64,000 nt of DNA. It comes from Verrucomicrobiia bacterium (GTDB lineage: Bacteria; Verrucomicrobiota; Verrucomicrobiia; Verrucomicrobiales; Akkermansiaceae). Location: NCBI GenBank assembly GCA_030432565.1, contig JAUIGV010000024.1, positions 1 through 64,000 on the forward strand. The letters run 5' to 3'. Below are positions 1 to 8,284 of the stretch, piece by piece; position 1 is the first letter of the stretch; each line of letters begins with the position of its first letter. A program made the translations under genes and the position numbers. The notes under the pieces were generated by a model that had not been told where the DNA came from, made no database searches, and saw only the letters and a program-made list of their open reading frames with translations.

Positions 1-158
1 CTATCTTGACGGGTCAGGTGCTTGTATTGATTCACTTTGAGTTTGGTTTGGCGATCGAACCAGAGCGTCTCTCAGGCCCTGGCCTATTGCCAACCTCAAA
101 CGTTGCACTTCAGTTTTGATTCCAATGAGTAATGCTCTCAAACCTCGAGCAACCTCGC

Positions 159-2924
159 ATGAAATTCAGATCCTTTATCAACCATTTTTCCATACGTCTT
201 GCCATTTTGTTGGGCCTTACCCTGAACGTCGAGGCACGCGAACTTTTCATTCCAGAGGCAAGTAATTGGAGGTTTCACAACGGCGAAAACGCTCTGCCTA
301 AAGATTGGAAGGATCGAGACTATGATGATTCCGGATGGGAGACAGGATTTGCGCCCCTTGGCTATGGGCGATATAAAGTGAATACCTTCGTAAAGTCTGA
401 GGCCCGACCACGCCCGGTCACGTCTTATTACCGCACAAGTTTCCACATTGAGGATCCTTTGGTCTGGGACCATTTCGATCTACGGCTCAGAGCGGATGAC
501 GGAGTGGCGGTTTACCTCAATGGCCATGGCTTCTGCTTCTTCAACATAGGGGATCGAGATCACTCCGAGTATCCCTACCCTGCTGATCAGTTGTCTGAAG
601 CACGCGTCACACATATTGCACCATGGATTCGCGCAAAAATGGAAAAGATGTTTGTTCAACTCCTTGTTCCCGGAGAAAACGTTATTGCGGTGGAGGTGCA
701 TCAATGCACCAAGGATAGCAGTGATTTGGTTTTCGATTTCACCATGTCTGGTGTTGAGAAGAAAATGGATGAAAAGGTGATATTTCCGAAGGGTGATTCC
801 TGGAAATATTTTGATGGTAGCGATCTGCCTGGCGAGTCCTGGAATTCGCCGGATTTTGACGATACGGGGTGGAAGTCCGGAAAAGGAATTTTTGGTTATG
901 GCGACGAAGATATAGCGACCGAAATTCGTTCAGGAAGTGATCCGAAAAATCGACCACTGACTGCCTGGTTTAGGAAGTCTTTCGAAATTTCAGAAACCAT
1001 GGATGTGCAGGTGATTGGTTTGGATTTCATTGTCGATGATGGGGCGGTCATTTATCTCAATGGAGAAGAAGTGTTTCGTCAGAACATGCCGGCAGGATTT
1101 GTCGATGGTCGCACTCCGGCCAAACTTAAGATTTACAATGCCATGGAACGTGCGGCGCATTTTTTTCATATCGATGCGGGGTCGCTTGAGGTTGGCACCA
1201 ATGTGATCGCTGTCGAAGTTCACCAGAAGGATGGAACCAGCAGTGACCTGGCCTTCGACCTTGGATTGGAAGTTGAGTATTTGACACGAAAGGCGGTGGC
1301 TAAGACCGAGGTGAAGGAGACAAGTAAGGCCGTTGATATTACCGATCAGAAATCGCTGGAAGAGAGTGAGGCTGATGATTGGTTGCTTACTTCCAAGCGT
1401 TTTCGTCAAAGCGCTCTCAAGTACTACGAATCTTCAAAGCTCCAGCCCGCAGTTCATGCTTATTTTGCTTCGAGATGGGCGGAAATATTTTCGGAGTATG
1501 GAGAGCTTTTGAGCTCCGGCTTAAAAGATCATCTTTTGGGGGTCGGGCAGGTTTCCTTGGCTCAAGAATTCTTTGATCTGTATTCCAATGCCGATGATCA
1601 CGAGCAGGTTTTTCGGCTATTGGAAAAGCTATACCAGAATGACCAGATTGCCTTTAAAGCGCTTCCTAAAGTGGCGATGGCGATTGCTCTTGTCTATGAT
1701 CAAAGCCCTCCGGTGACATGGCCTCATCATCAGGTTCCGGCACATGTTCTTCCACGGACTTTACCTGATCCTGAAGATGTTATGGCCTTTTGGGTTGAAA
1801 CTGAAAAGTCGGGAGTTGCCTTACATCCGCTGAAGGATCTTAGTATCGAGGAACTCAAGTATGTGGTCGATACTCCCTTGTCCATCGAGGAACTGAAAGA
1901 GGCGCAGGGGCTTCGAGTGAAGCTTCGGTCCATCGAGGACTTGTATTCGGGAATCGAGTACTCAAAGGAGCGGCGCGAGGCGAATCAATATAATTGGCCC
2001 CATCAGGATTACTTGCTCCCTACGATTAAGGAGTTAGGTGGAATTTGCGTTGATCAGGCTTACTACACGTCCCAGGTCGCGAAGGCGCACGGAGTCCCGG
2101 CGATGGTTGTCAGTGGTTCTGGTAACAATGGCAATCATGCTTGGGTGGGTTTTCTCGATAGTCGGGGCCGTTGGGATTTCAGTGTGGGTCGCTACGAAGA
2201 ATCGAAATATGTCACGGGGGTTACTTTTGATCCTCAGACATGGATGCAACCATCGGATCACCAGTTGGCGATGATGAGCGAGCGTTTTCGAACAAATCCC
2301 AAGTTTCGAATTTCAAGGATTCACACCGTCTTCGCAGAAGAGTATCTGAAACAGGGAAAGACCGATCTTGCGATGAAGTCCGGAGACCTTGCGATTGAAG
2401 CTGAGAGGCGAAATTATTCGGCTTGGGAAGTATCAATTCTCGCAAGGAAGGCAGCTAAGGTTCCTGCCAAGGAGATGGATGAATTTTACGAGAAGGGCAT
2501 GAGGGCGTTCTCTCAGTATGCCGATCTCGAGGCAGGATTTTTGCGTCGACTGGCAGCGAGTTATGAAGACCAGGGGAAGAAGGACGAAGCTTCGGATATG
2601 CGGGCAAAGATCATTTCGAGGAACCGTCGGGAACGCCCGGATCTTGCTCTTGAAGAGGCCGGTGCAGAGCTCGAGGAAGCAATGAGCGAATCGACGCCTG
2701 AGGAGCAATTAAAGCTCTACCGTGCGATGATTGGCCGTCTGAGAGATGCCGGACTGATCGCATACTACTCGCTGACAAACCCTTTTTTGGAACATTTACT
2801 CGCGGAAGATCGTAAGGATCTGGCCAAGGAGGCACTCGAATATACCGAACGTCGTATGGATGTGGAGGAGGGGAGTCAGCTTGAAGCAGCATTCTTCCAG
2901 TGGAAGAGGCGAGTGGCGGGTTAG
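159..2924 (+). CDS. Secreted transglutaminase-like protein with two N-terminal galactose-binding-like modules
   Basis: The ATG at 159 is preferred over the ORF-track start at 132 because it begins a clean signal peptide (MKFRSF... to about residue 27). Two related beta-rich modules follow, at about residues 28-200 and 215-375. Both carry the pattern W.....D..W..G..P.GYG and end in VIAVEVHQ..K..SSDL.FD, so they look like an internal duplication of a galactose-binding-like fold. Around residues 626-675 a transglutaminase-like core is visible: GGICVDQA with the candidate Cys, NHAWV with the His, and WDFS with the Asp. The C-terminal 250 residues are helical and TPR-like. No other gene shares its transcription unit: the next DNA is a gene relic on the other strand. 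In bacteria this fold can be a cysteine protease or a cross-linking enzyme, so the substrate is unknown. Confidence 0.75.
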   Translation: MKFRSFINHFSIRLAILLGLTLNVEARELFIPEASNWRFHNGENALPKDWKDRDYDDSGWETGFAPLGYGRYKVNTFVKSEARPRPVTSYYRTSFHIEDPLVWDHFDLRLRADDGVAVYLNGHGFCFFNIGDRDHSEYPYPADQLSEARVTHIAPWIRAKMEKMFVQLLVPGENVIAVEVHQCTKDSSDLVFDFTMSGVEKKMDEKVIFPKGDSWKYFDGSDLPGESWNSPDFDDTGWKSGKGIFGYGDEDIATEIRSGSDPKNRPLTAWFRKSFEISETMDVQVIGLDFIVDDGAVIYLNGEEVFRQNMPAGFVDGRTPAKLKIYNAMERAAHFFHIDAGSLEVGTNVIAVEVHQKDGTSSDLAFDLGLEVEYLTRKAVAKTEVKETSKAVDITDQKSLEESEADDWLLTSKRFRQSALKYYESSKLQPAVHAYFASRWAEIFSEYGELLSSGLKDHLLGVGQVSLAQEFFDLYSNADDHEQVFRLLEKLYQNDQIAFKALPKVAMAIALVYDQSPPVTWPHHQVPAHVLPRTLPDPEDVMAFWVETEKSGVALHPLKDLSIEELKYVVDTPLSIEELKEAQGLRVKLRSIEDLYSGIEYSKERREANQYNWPHQDYLLPTIKELGGICVDQAYYTSQVAKAHGVPAMVVSGSGNNGNHAWVGFLDSRGRWDFSVGRYEESKYVTGVTFDPQTWMQPSDHQLAMMSERFRTNPKFRISRIHTVFAEEYLKQGKTDLAMKSGDLAIEAERRNYSAWEVSILARKAAKVPAKEMDEFYEKGMRAFSQYADLEAGFLRRLAASYEDQGKKDEASDMRAKIISRNRRERPDLALEEAGAELEEAMSESTPEEQLKLYRAMIGRLRDAGLIAYYSLTNPFLEHLLAEDRKDLAKEALEYTERRMDVEEGSQLEAAFFQWKRRVAG

Positions 2925-3063
2925 TCCAATCTGCGAGCCTGAGAGGCATCATGGGATTGAAACCTCCTTTTTTATCTCTTCTTGGGTGGATCGATGTGAA
3001 AGCCAAGCCTTTGGGCGGGGGAGAAGAAGGAGGCGAGGTCTGTTTGTTGTCTTGGAAAACGGA

Positions 3064-3630
3064 TCACTCGGTTTTCCTGACTCGTCCCTGGGTTACGAAT
3101 GAAAGCGACCACGTGACGTCCTTCACGGGCGCTTTGAAGACTTCGGTCCAGGTTTTTCCGTCGGTGCTGCGGAGGATGGTGTGACGGTTTCGGCAGACGT
3201 TGATGAGCGTGCCCGTTTTGGGATCGGTGGCGAAGCGCCCGGCGGGAGTTGATGTTGGAAGATCGGTCCAAGTGATTCCGTCCTTGCTCTTGCGCCCACC
3301 TCCATTTTTCGAGGTCAGCCAAAACTCCCCGCGGACGAAATTCAGACCCCGCCAAGCTGCTGGCTTTTTGAGTCCGTGGAGATGAAGGGTCCACGTTTTA
3401 CCGCCGTCGGTCGAGCGGGCGAGGTGAGTTTGATAGTCGCAAAGAAAGACGCCATTTCCAAAAGCGATGGCGTTTTGGCCTTTGGCAGGTGCGGGTTCGG
3501 GGATGCGCGAGTGAAGCCAGGTCTCGCCGAGATTCTCGGAATAAAAGACGTGGCCATTGTCGCCGACGACGATGAATCTCCCGCCCTTGAAGTCTCCGAA
3601 TCCGCAGATGAGGTGATGGGTTTTTCCGTT
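3064..3630 (-). pseudogene. 5'-truncated BNR-repeat (sialidase-like beta-propeller) gene relic
   Basis: This frame is absent from the ORF track because it has no start codon. On the minus strand it reads ICGFGDFKGGRFIVVGDNG, then SENLGETW, STDGGKTW, SKDGITW and STDGKTW. These are four Asp-box (S.DGG.TW) repeats, typical of BNR/sialidase-like propellers. The frame is open for 188 codons and ends at a TGA at 3066-3064. At its 5' end it runs directly into the triplicated 13-bp unit at 3626-3664, where a TAA closes the frame. The N-terminal half of the gene has therefore been lost exactly at the repeat boundary. It is probably a dead fragment left by an insertion or deletion. Confidence 0.7.
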
Positions 3631-3664
3631 TTAAAAGACCGTTTTAAAAGACCGTTTTAAAAGA
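3626..3664. repeat. Three tandem copies of a 13-bp unit
   Basis: CCGTTTTAAAAGA occurs three times in a row with no mismatch. The last copy runs into the 23-bp dispersed repeat. The array joins the truncated BNR relic to the RAYT gene, and may have arisen by slippage on the TTTTAAAA core. Confidence 0.9.
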
Positions 3665-3675
3665 CAGACAAATAA
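3653..3675 (+). repeat. Dispersed 23-bp repeat, copy A
   Basis: The core is GTTTTAAAAGACAGACAAAT. It lies about 50 bp upstream of the RAYT start codon. Copy B is identical over 23 bp and lies downstream of the same gene in the same orientation. Confidence 0.85.
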
Positions 3676-3724
3676 CAGACATTCCCGCTTGCAGGACGAT
3701 CCTCCCCTCGCTAGGGTGGTTTCC

Positions 3725-4939
3725 ATGGCGAAGGCACGTGTTCTGATTCCGACGGTCGAGGAGGCCCGGGAGAGGGGTGTGTCTTCGTTGGTGCCGGATT
3801 TGGCGATTTACCATGTCACTTCGCGGGTGGTGCATCGGCAGTTGTTGTTTTCTCCGGATGCGAAGGAGGAATTCCGGAAGTTCATGCGGATGTATGAACG
3901 CTTTTCGGGATGCCGGGTGCTGTCGTATTGCGTGATGACGAACCATTTCCACATTCTCCTTGAGGTTCCACCCTTGCCGGAGGCCGGGAGCGGAGGTGAG
4001 GTGGTTGGCGGCGTGGATCTGCGGATTTCAGAAGCTGAATTGTTGCGGAGGCTGGGCGGATTGTATTCGCGTCGGGTGGTGGCAGGTGTGGAGTCTGAGA
4101 TTGCTGAGGCACGGCGGATGATCGCGGGGGATTGGGAAGGATTTGAGCGTCTTTCAAAAGCGGACCAGAAGAAGAGCCGGAAATTTTGGGAGGGGGAGTT
4201 GATCGCGATCTTCGAGCGCTACACCAAGCGGATGCACAACTTGAGTCTTTTTATGAAGGGGCTCCTGCAGCGGTTCACTCGCTGGTTCAACAAGGAGAAT
4301 GGCTTGCGCGGCACTCTTTGGGAGGAGCGCTTTCACTCGGTGATTGTGGAGGGTGGTTTGGCTTGTCGAACGATGGCGGCTTACATTGATCTCAATCCGG
4401 TGAGGGCAGGGATTTGCAAGATGCCCGAGGATTACCGCTGGAGTTCTTACGGGGAAGCAATCGGAGGAGGAAGAGGCGTCAACATTGCAAGGTCCGGATT
4501 GGTACGTGCCTTGCATGGCCATGACGGAAGAATGGGAACACCCAGAGCTTGGGCCCAGGGAGGGGTGGCGAGGGAGTATCGTCGGATCCTGGTGGCGGAA
4601 GGAGTGGAGCAGACTGAAGAGCGAGGACGGACGAAGGACGGCCGGAAACTTCGGATCGTGACGCGGAAAGGGAGAAAGCGCGGGGAAGCGAAAAAGGAAT
4701 TGGTAGAAATGAGGGAGGAGGATGCCCGCGATCTTGCGATCGCGAAGGTGGTACGATGTCGGGTGCGGTATTTTACAGATGGAGTGGTGATCGGTTCACG
4801 GAAGTTTGTGAACGATGCCTTCAAGTTGAACCGGGAACACTTCAGCAAAAAACGGAAGGACGGAGCCCGAAAGCCCAGGGGAGCCTTGGAAGATCTCGCC
4901 GGTGAAATCTGGTCAATGAGGGATCTGCAGAAGGAGTGA
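3725..4939 (+). CDS. REP-associated tyrosine transposase (RAYT, Y1/IS200-like family)
   Basis: This is a single-strand-type Y1 transposase. The ATG at 3725 (MAKARVLIP) is preferred over the listed start at 3689. The N-terminal domain shows the HUH motif as NHFHILLEV, and further on YIDLNPVRAG, which is typical of the family and carries the candidate catalytic Tyr. An insert between the HUH part and the tyrosine helix and a basic C-terminal extension (RYFTDGVVIGSRKFV...) match the long form I know from PVC bacteria. Length is about 404 aa. RAYTs are usually single-copy and associated with short palindromic repeats that they mobilise. Here the gene sits between copies A and B of a short direct repeat, which are the obvious candidate substrate. 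No terminal inverted repeats like those of a normal IS were seen. Confidence 0.85.
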   Translation: MAKARVLIPTVEEARERGVSSLVPDLAIYHVTSRVVHRQLLFSPDAKEEFRKFMRMYERFSGCRVLSYCVMTNHFHILLEVPPLPEAGSGGEVVGGVDLRISEAELLRRLGGLYSRRVVAGVESEIAEARRMIAGDWEGFERLSKADQKKSRKFWEGELIAIFERYTKRMHNLSLFMKGLLQRFTRWFNKENGLRGTLWEERFHSVIVEGGLACRTMAAYIDLNPVRAGICKMPEDYRWSSYGEAIGGGRGVNIARSGLVRALHGHDGRMGTPRAWAQGGVAREYRRILVAEGVEQTEERGRTKDGRKLRIVTRKGRKRGEAKKELVEMREEDARDLAIAKVVRCRVRYFTDGVVIGSRKFVNDAFKLNREHFSKKRKDGARKPRGALEDLAGEIWSMRDLQKE

Positions 4940-5110
4940 GCCTACAATGGATGAGGTTTCATTGCTCTTTATCCTTCACAGGAAAATCTCAGTGAATCCC
5001 CCTTGCAAGGGAATCCATTCGTCACCAGGGCGCTTGCCAGGATGTGTCTGCGGATTTCGCATCCGAGAGTTGTGGAGGTTCAGTATTTCGTGCCGGGGTA
5101 TCGGCGTTTT

Positions 5111-5133
5111 CGTTTTAAAAGACAGACAAATAA
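5111..5133 (+). repeat. Dispersed 23-bp repeat, copy B
   Basis: Identical to copy A over 23 bp (core GTTTTAAAAGACAGACAAAT). It lies about 170 bp after the RAYT stop and 15 bp past the 3' end of the phosphatase gene that reads the other way. Copies A and B are 1458 bp apart. Confidence 0.85.
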
Positions 5134-5148
5134 GAGCGTCCAACCGAA

Positions 5149-6138
5149 TTAAAAACCTGACTTCTCGAGAGTCCAGCTGGTGCTCTCCAGTGTCTTTCCG
5201 TGCTCGCTGAACAGGGTGGCAGTGACTTGTGGTTTTCCGTCGGACCAGGCGAAGTCGATACTGGCAAAGTTGGGTTTCAGAATTTGGTCGCCGATGCGGT
5301 AGCGGTTTTTATGGATCTTTCCGCCATAGCCTTGGTTGAGGCTGCTTGAAGTAATCTCGTAGATGGGATATCCGGAAAGTTCGTCGTTCCGGGAGATTTC
5401 AGCGCGATGCCGATCACCACTCATCAGGAAAACGGGTGGCACCCCGGGATCGGCGAGAAGCTTGAATAAACGCTCTCTTTCGTTTGGAAAAAATCCCCAT
5501 TGCTCGGAGCGATGTTCATTTGGAATCACTGAGATTGAGGACACGATGATATGGGCTTGGGCTGTGCTCTCCTTGAGGGTTTTTGCAAGCCACTCCCATT
5601 GCTCCTTACCCAAAATCGTGCCGTTCGAGCCCCGTGCATCCCGATGATAGCGGGTATCCAATAAGATCACGCGGACTCGTTCTCCCTCATCTCCAAAAAC
5701 CGATGTTGAGTAAACTCCCTTACGCGTCCGCCGCTCACTGTCTTCGGGGACGCCGAAAAAATCGAGGAAGACCTGCTGCGACTCCTCCCGCTTCGCGAAT
5801 TCCTTGCCGCCATTGTTGAGGCCGTAATCATGATCATCCCAAGTCCCGATCACCGTCGCGTCCTTCTTTATTTTTTGATAGCCTGGGTGCTTGTCGAGCT
5901 TGGCATACTTTTTCCTCATCTCGTCCATATCCTCGGTATCTCCGTAGATCGTGTCGCCCATCCATACCATGACATCGGGAGAAATCTCGGCGATGGTATT
6001 GAGACCCGGGGCTGATTTCGTTTCGCGATAACAGGAGACGAAGACGAAGTCGGGATTCAATTTGTCGTCATCCAGCTGCGATCCTGAGCGACAGGAATTG
6101 AGGGCGAACATCGATAACAGGATGAGAGAATGCTTCAT
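5149..6138 (-). CDS. PhoD-like metallophosphatase lipoprotein
   Basis: Translation probably starts at the ATG at 6138 (MKHSLILLSMFALNSC), which gives a lipoprotein signal with a Cys at about residue 16; the GTG at 6165 in the track extends into a repeat. The protein is about 329 aa. Metallophosphoesterase motifs of the alkaline phosphatase D / PhoD type are clear: VWMGDTIYGD, GTWDDHDYG and FLMSGDRHRAE, in the correct order and supplying metal ligands. The substrate could be phosphodiesters or phosphomonoesters outside the cell. Repeat copy B lies 15 bp beyond the stop and copy C 26 bp before the ATG, so the gene is bracketed by direct repeats. Stop is TAA. Confidence 0.85.
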   Translation of the reverse strand: MKHSLILLSMFALNSCRSGSQLDDDKLNPDFVFVSCYRETKSAPGLNTIAEISPDVMVWMGDTIYGDTEDMDEMRKKYAKLDKHPGYQKIKKDATVIGTWDDHDYGLNNGGKEFAKREESQQVFLDFFGVPEDSERRTRKGVYSTSVFGDEGERVRVILLDTRYHRDARGSNGTILGKEQWEWLAKTLKESTAQAHIIVSSISVIPNEHRSEQWGFFPNERERLFKLLADPGVPPVFLMSGDRHRAEISRNDELSGYPIYEITSSSLNQGYGGKIHKNRYRIGDQILKPNFASIDFAWSDGKPQVTATLFSEHGKTLESTSWTLEKSGF

Positions 6139-6164
6139 TGATTGAATCTTGGACCATGCTTTCA

Positions 6165-6187
6165 CGTTTTAAAAGACAGAGAAATAA
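6165..6187 (+). repeat. Dispersed 23-bp repeat, copy C
   Basis: GTTTTAAAAGACAGAGAAAT: one mismatch to copies A and B over 23 bp. It sits between the divergent phosphatase gene and a small plus-strand ORF. Confidence 0.8.
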
Positions 6188-6203
6188 AAGCAGAAGAATA
6201 ACT

Positions 6204-6329
6204 ATGGTGACAGGCAAACAATATTTGGAGATGCCCATTTGGACTTTACGGCAGGTTTGGCGTGAAGATCAAAAGGCTGGGAAAGCCGAGTATGATCCCA
6301 ACGACTCCACGGTCAAAACTGCCATTTGA
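6204..6329 (+). CDS. Short ORF of 41 codons, apparently cut off by an IS3-type end
   Basis: The ATG at 6204 opens MVTGKQYLEMPIWTLRQVW..., hydrophilic and helical with no recognised family. The stop TGA at 6327-6329 is formed by the first three bases of the IS3-like terminal sequence (TGAGGTGGACCCC). This is therefore probably the 5' remnant of a longer gene rather than a complete small protein. Repeat copy C lies 17 bp upstream. Confidence 0.35.
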   Translation: MVTGKQYLEMPIWTLRQVWREDQKAGKAEYDPNDSTVKTAI

Positions 6330-6470
6330 GGTGGACCCCGGAATTCGGGCCAGGAGCTAAGCGATGATTATGGTGGACAGGGGCGGTGAAACAACCGAAC
6401 CAAAACCACTAATAATGAAAGGTAAAAGAAGAAGACAGGACCCCGAGTTTAAAGCCCGGGTGGCTTTTAT
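6327..6470 (+). mobile_element. IS3-family left-end remnant with the start of orfA
   Basis: TGAGGTGGACCCCGGAATTC resembles the terminal repeat of IS3-family elements, followed about 85 bp later by an ATG at 6415 that opens MKGKRRRQDPEFKARVAF. This is the usual beginning of an IS3 orfA transposase (K.RR...EFKARVA). The similarity ends after about 18 codons, where the sequence runs into the 3' end of the neighbouring minus-strand gene. No orfB and no right end are present, so this is a scar left by deletion. The exact right boundary is uncertain by some 20 bp. Confidence 0.7.
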
Positions 6471-8263
6471 CGCTCTCTGTTCATCACGCGCCGGATGGCG
6501 GTGAGGTTTCGCTGTGCGTCGGGATGTCCGGGTTGAATTTTGAGGGCCTTTTCAAAGTGAGTTACGGCGAGGGGAAGTTGCCCTTGTTTGGCAAGTGCGA
6601 AGCCGAGATTGACGTGGGTGTTGGCGGAGTCGGGATCGATGGTCAGTGCTTTTTCGAGAATGGATTGTGCTTCGGGCCAGCGTTCCATTTTTAGCAAAAT
6701 CCTAACCAGGATCGACATGCTCTTTTTGTCCTGTGGATTGCTTTTGATGGCCAGTTGGAGATGATCAAGGGCTTCAGGGATTTTTCCTTGCTGGGCGAGG
6801 AGGGTGCCGAGATTGGCGTTGGCTTTGCCGTGGTCGGGACTGATTCTCAGGGCTTCGCGGAAGCTGGCTTCGGCCAGATCGAATTCCTTGCTCCTGATGT
6901 AGGAGATTCCGAGGTTGTTGTGGGGCCCGGCATTTTCAGGAAACGATTTAATGAGTGAGAGGTTTTCGGATCTGGCCAGAGCGGTATATCCACGCTGCTG
7001 AAGGAAGGTGGCGAAGCGGTATTGGGCTTCGTATTGATTTCGATGGCGGGAAACGGTTGGAATCGGGAGGGTCCGTCCCGGCAGGGGGGCGGAGCGGGCG
7101 AATCGTTCGAGTGGGGTTCCTTGCGAGTGGTCGACGTCTGTGATGACGTCATCGGGATTCAGTCTTCCCTTGTAGATGACCGCAATTTTTCCATTGGCAT
7201 CGACCAAAAAGCTGACTGGGACCGGAAGGGTTTCAGCTCCGGTGATTTGGTAGTCGTGAACCGATTGGAGGTAGCTCACCAGCTCGTTGGTCGCTCTTCC
7301 GCTGGTGAAGGGGAGTTTCAGGCGCTTTGCCATTTTCTGGGCATCCGGAGCGCTGGAGCCCCCTTCTTCCAGACCGTCAACTGCAAGGGCGATGACTTCG
7401 ATCCCTGCTCTGCGGAGCTCCTGATACCTTGCGGTGAGGTCTTTCAATTCCTCCTCGCAGGGCGGGCACCAACTGGCCCAGAGACTGAGCAGGTGGGCTT
7501 TGCCTTTATCGTTCGGGATGGGTTCAACATCGCCGTTGAAGGTTTGGTAATCAAGATTCGCCATGGGAAGAAGGGTGGCGAGGGGAATGCGGGAGGTGCT
7601 TTCGGGCGAAGGAAGATCGATCGGTTCCGGTGAGATGGAGGTCTGGCGTTTCTCTTTTTCGATGGAAAGGGGGGTGCCGCTTCCTTGTACGAGTTGGTAG
7701 CGCTGATTCACGGTGATTCCGGTGAACGTCTCGGATTCTCCCCCGGGCCATCGAACGTTTACCGATTTGATCGAGTCGGAGCCGCCCAATCCGAAGTGGA
7801 GAGCTTTGCTCGATTGGGAGAGAAAAGATTCTCCCGCCCGCAAGGTCTTGATGAGAGGTTGGGAGCCGCCAACCACGACCTCGACACGGGCGCCGATCGC
7901 GTCGCGATTGGTTGTTGGTCCCGTGCCTTGAAGACGAAGCGTGAGGTGGTGGTGATTCGATGGAACATCGTTGCGAAAAAAGCGAAGCCGCGGGGCATTG
8001 CGGTTGGAAATCCAAACGTCAAGGTCACCATCATGATCCCAGTCGGTGGTCACCAACGCCCGTCCGTCGTCCGGGAGATCGATTCCGGAAGCGGCCGAAA
8101 TGTTGGCAAAGCTTCCGTTTGGTTTTGCGGTGTTGAGGAAGACGCAGTTGCGCTCCCTTCCGCTGTAAGAGCGGCCCCGGCGCATCATGCTGCCAAAGGT
8201 TGCGTTGGCTCTTTCCAATTCGCTGGTCTTGGCCTCGCCGACTTCATTGAGGGAATGCGACAA
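6467..8263 (-). CDS. C-terminal part of a split ASPIC/UnbV - thioredoxin - TPR protein
   Basis: The ORF begins with a TTG and no ribosome-binding site. It is in the same frame as the upstream ORF 8285..10162, separated only by one TGA and seven codons, so both were probably one gene (6467..10162, 1231 codons plus stop). Domains in order: the last FG-GAP unit (TDWDHDGDLDVWI), an ASPIC/UnbV domain (GARVEVVVGG ... NVRWPGGESETF), a TlpA/ResA-like thioredoxin fold with the redox motif WASWCPPCEEEL and the cis-Pro region VPVSFLVD, then about six TPR units to the C-terminus. The product is expected to be extracytoplasmic, since CPPC thioredoxins of this type act outside the cytoplasm. The final codons abut the IS3 scar. 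Confidence 0.75.
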   Translation of the reverse strand: MSHSLNEVGEAKTSELERANATFGSMMRRGRSYSGRERNCVFLNTAKPNGSFANISAASGIDLPDDGRALVTTDWDHDGDLDVWISNRNAPRLRFFRNDVPSNHHHLTLRLQGTGPTTNRDAIGARVEVVVGGSQPLIKTLRAGESFLSQSSKALHFGLGGSDSIKSVNVRWPGGESETFTGITVNQRYQLVQGSGTPLSIEKEKRQTSISPEPIDLPSPESTSRIPLATLLPMANLDYQTFNGDVEPIPNDKGKAHLLSLWASWCPPCEEELKDLTARYQELRRAGIEVIALAVDGLEEGGSSAPDAQKMAKRLKLPFTSGRATNELVSYLQSVHDYQITGAETLPVPVSFLVDANGKIAVIYKGRLNPDDVITDVDHSQGTPLERFARSAPLPGRTLPIPTVSRHRNQYEAQYRFATFLQQRGYTALARSENLSLIKSFPENAGPHNNLGISYIRSKEFDLAEASFREALRISPDHGKANANLGTLLAQQGKIPEALDHLQLAIKSNPQDKKSMSILVRILLKMERWPEAQSILEKALTIDPDSANTHVNLGFALAKQGQLPLAVTHFEKALKIQPGHPDAQRNLTAIRRVMNRER

Positions 8264-8273
8264 AACTTGCCGC
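8257..8273 (-). other. Hairpin just downstream of an in-frame TGA (SECIS-like position)
   Basis: On the minus strand GCGGCAA and TTGTCGC can pair over 7 bp (one G-T wobble) with loop GTT. The loop begins 19 nt after the TGA at 8287-8285. Bacterial SECIS elements are hairpins at about this distance with a G in the loop. The placement fits, but a 7-bp stem may be chance. Confidence 0.3.
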
Positions 8274-8284
8274 CAATAGAAACT

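Noticed and set aside
3644-3952. 102-codon minus-strand ORF ending in the repeat
   Set aside because: It is antisense to the RAYT N-terminus and has no independent support.
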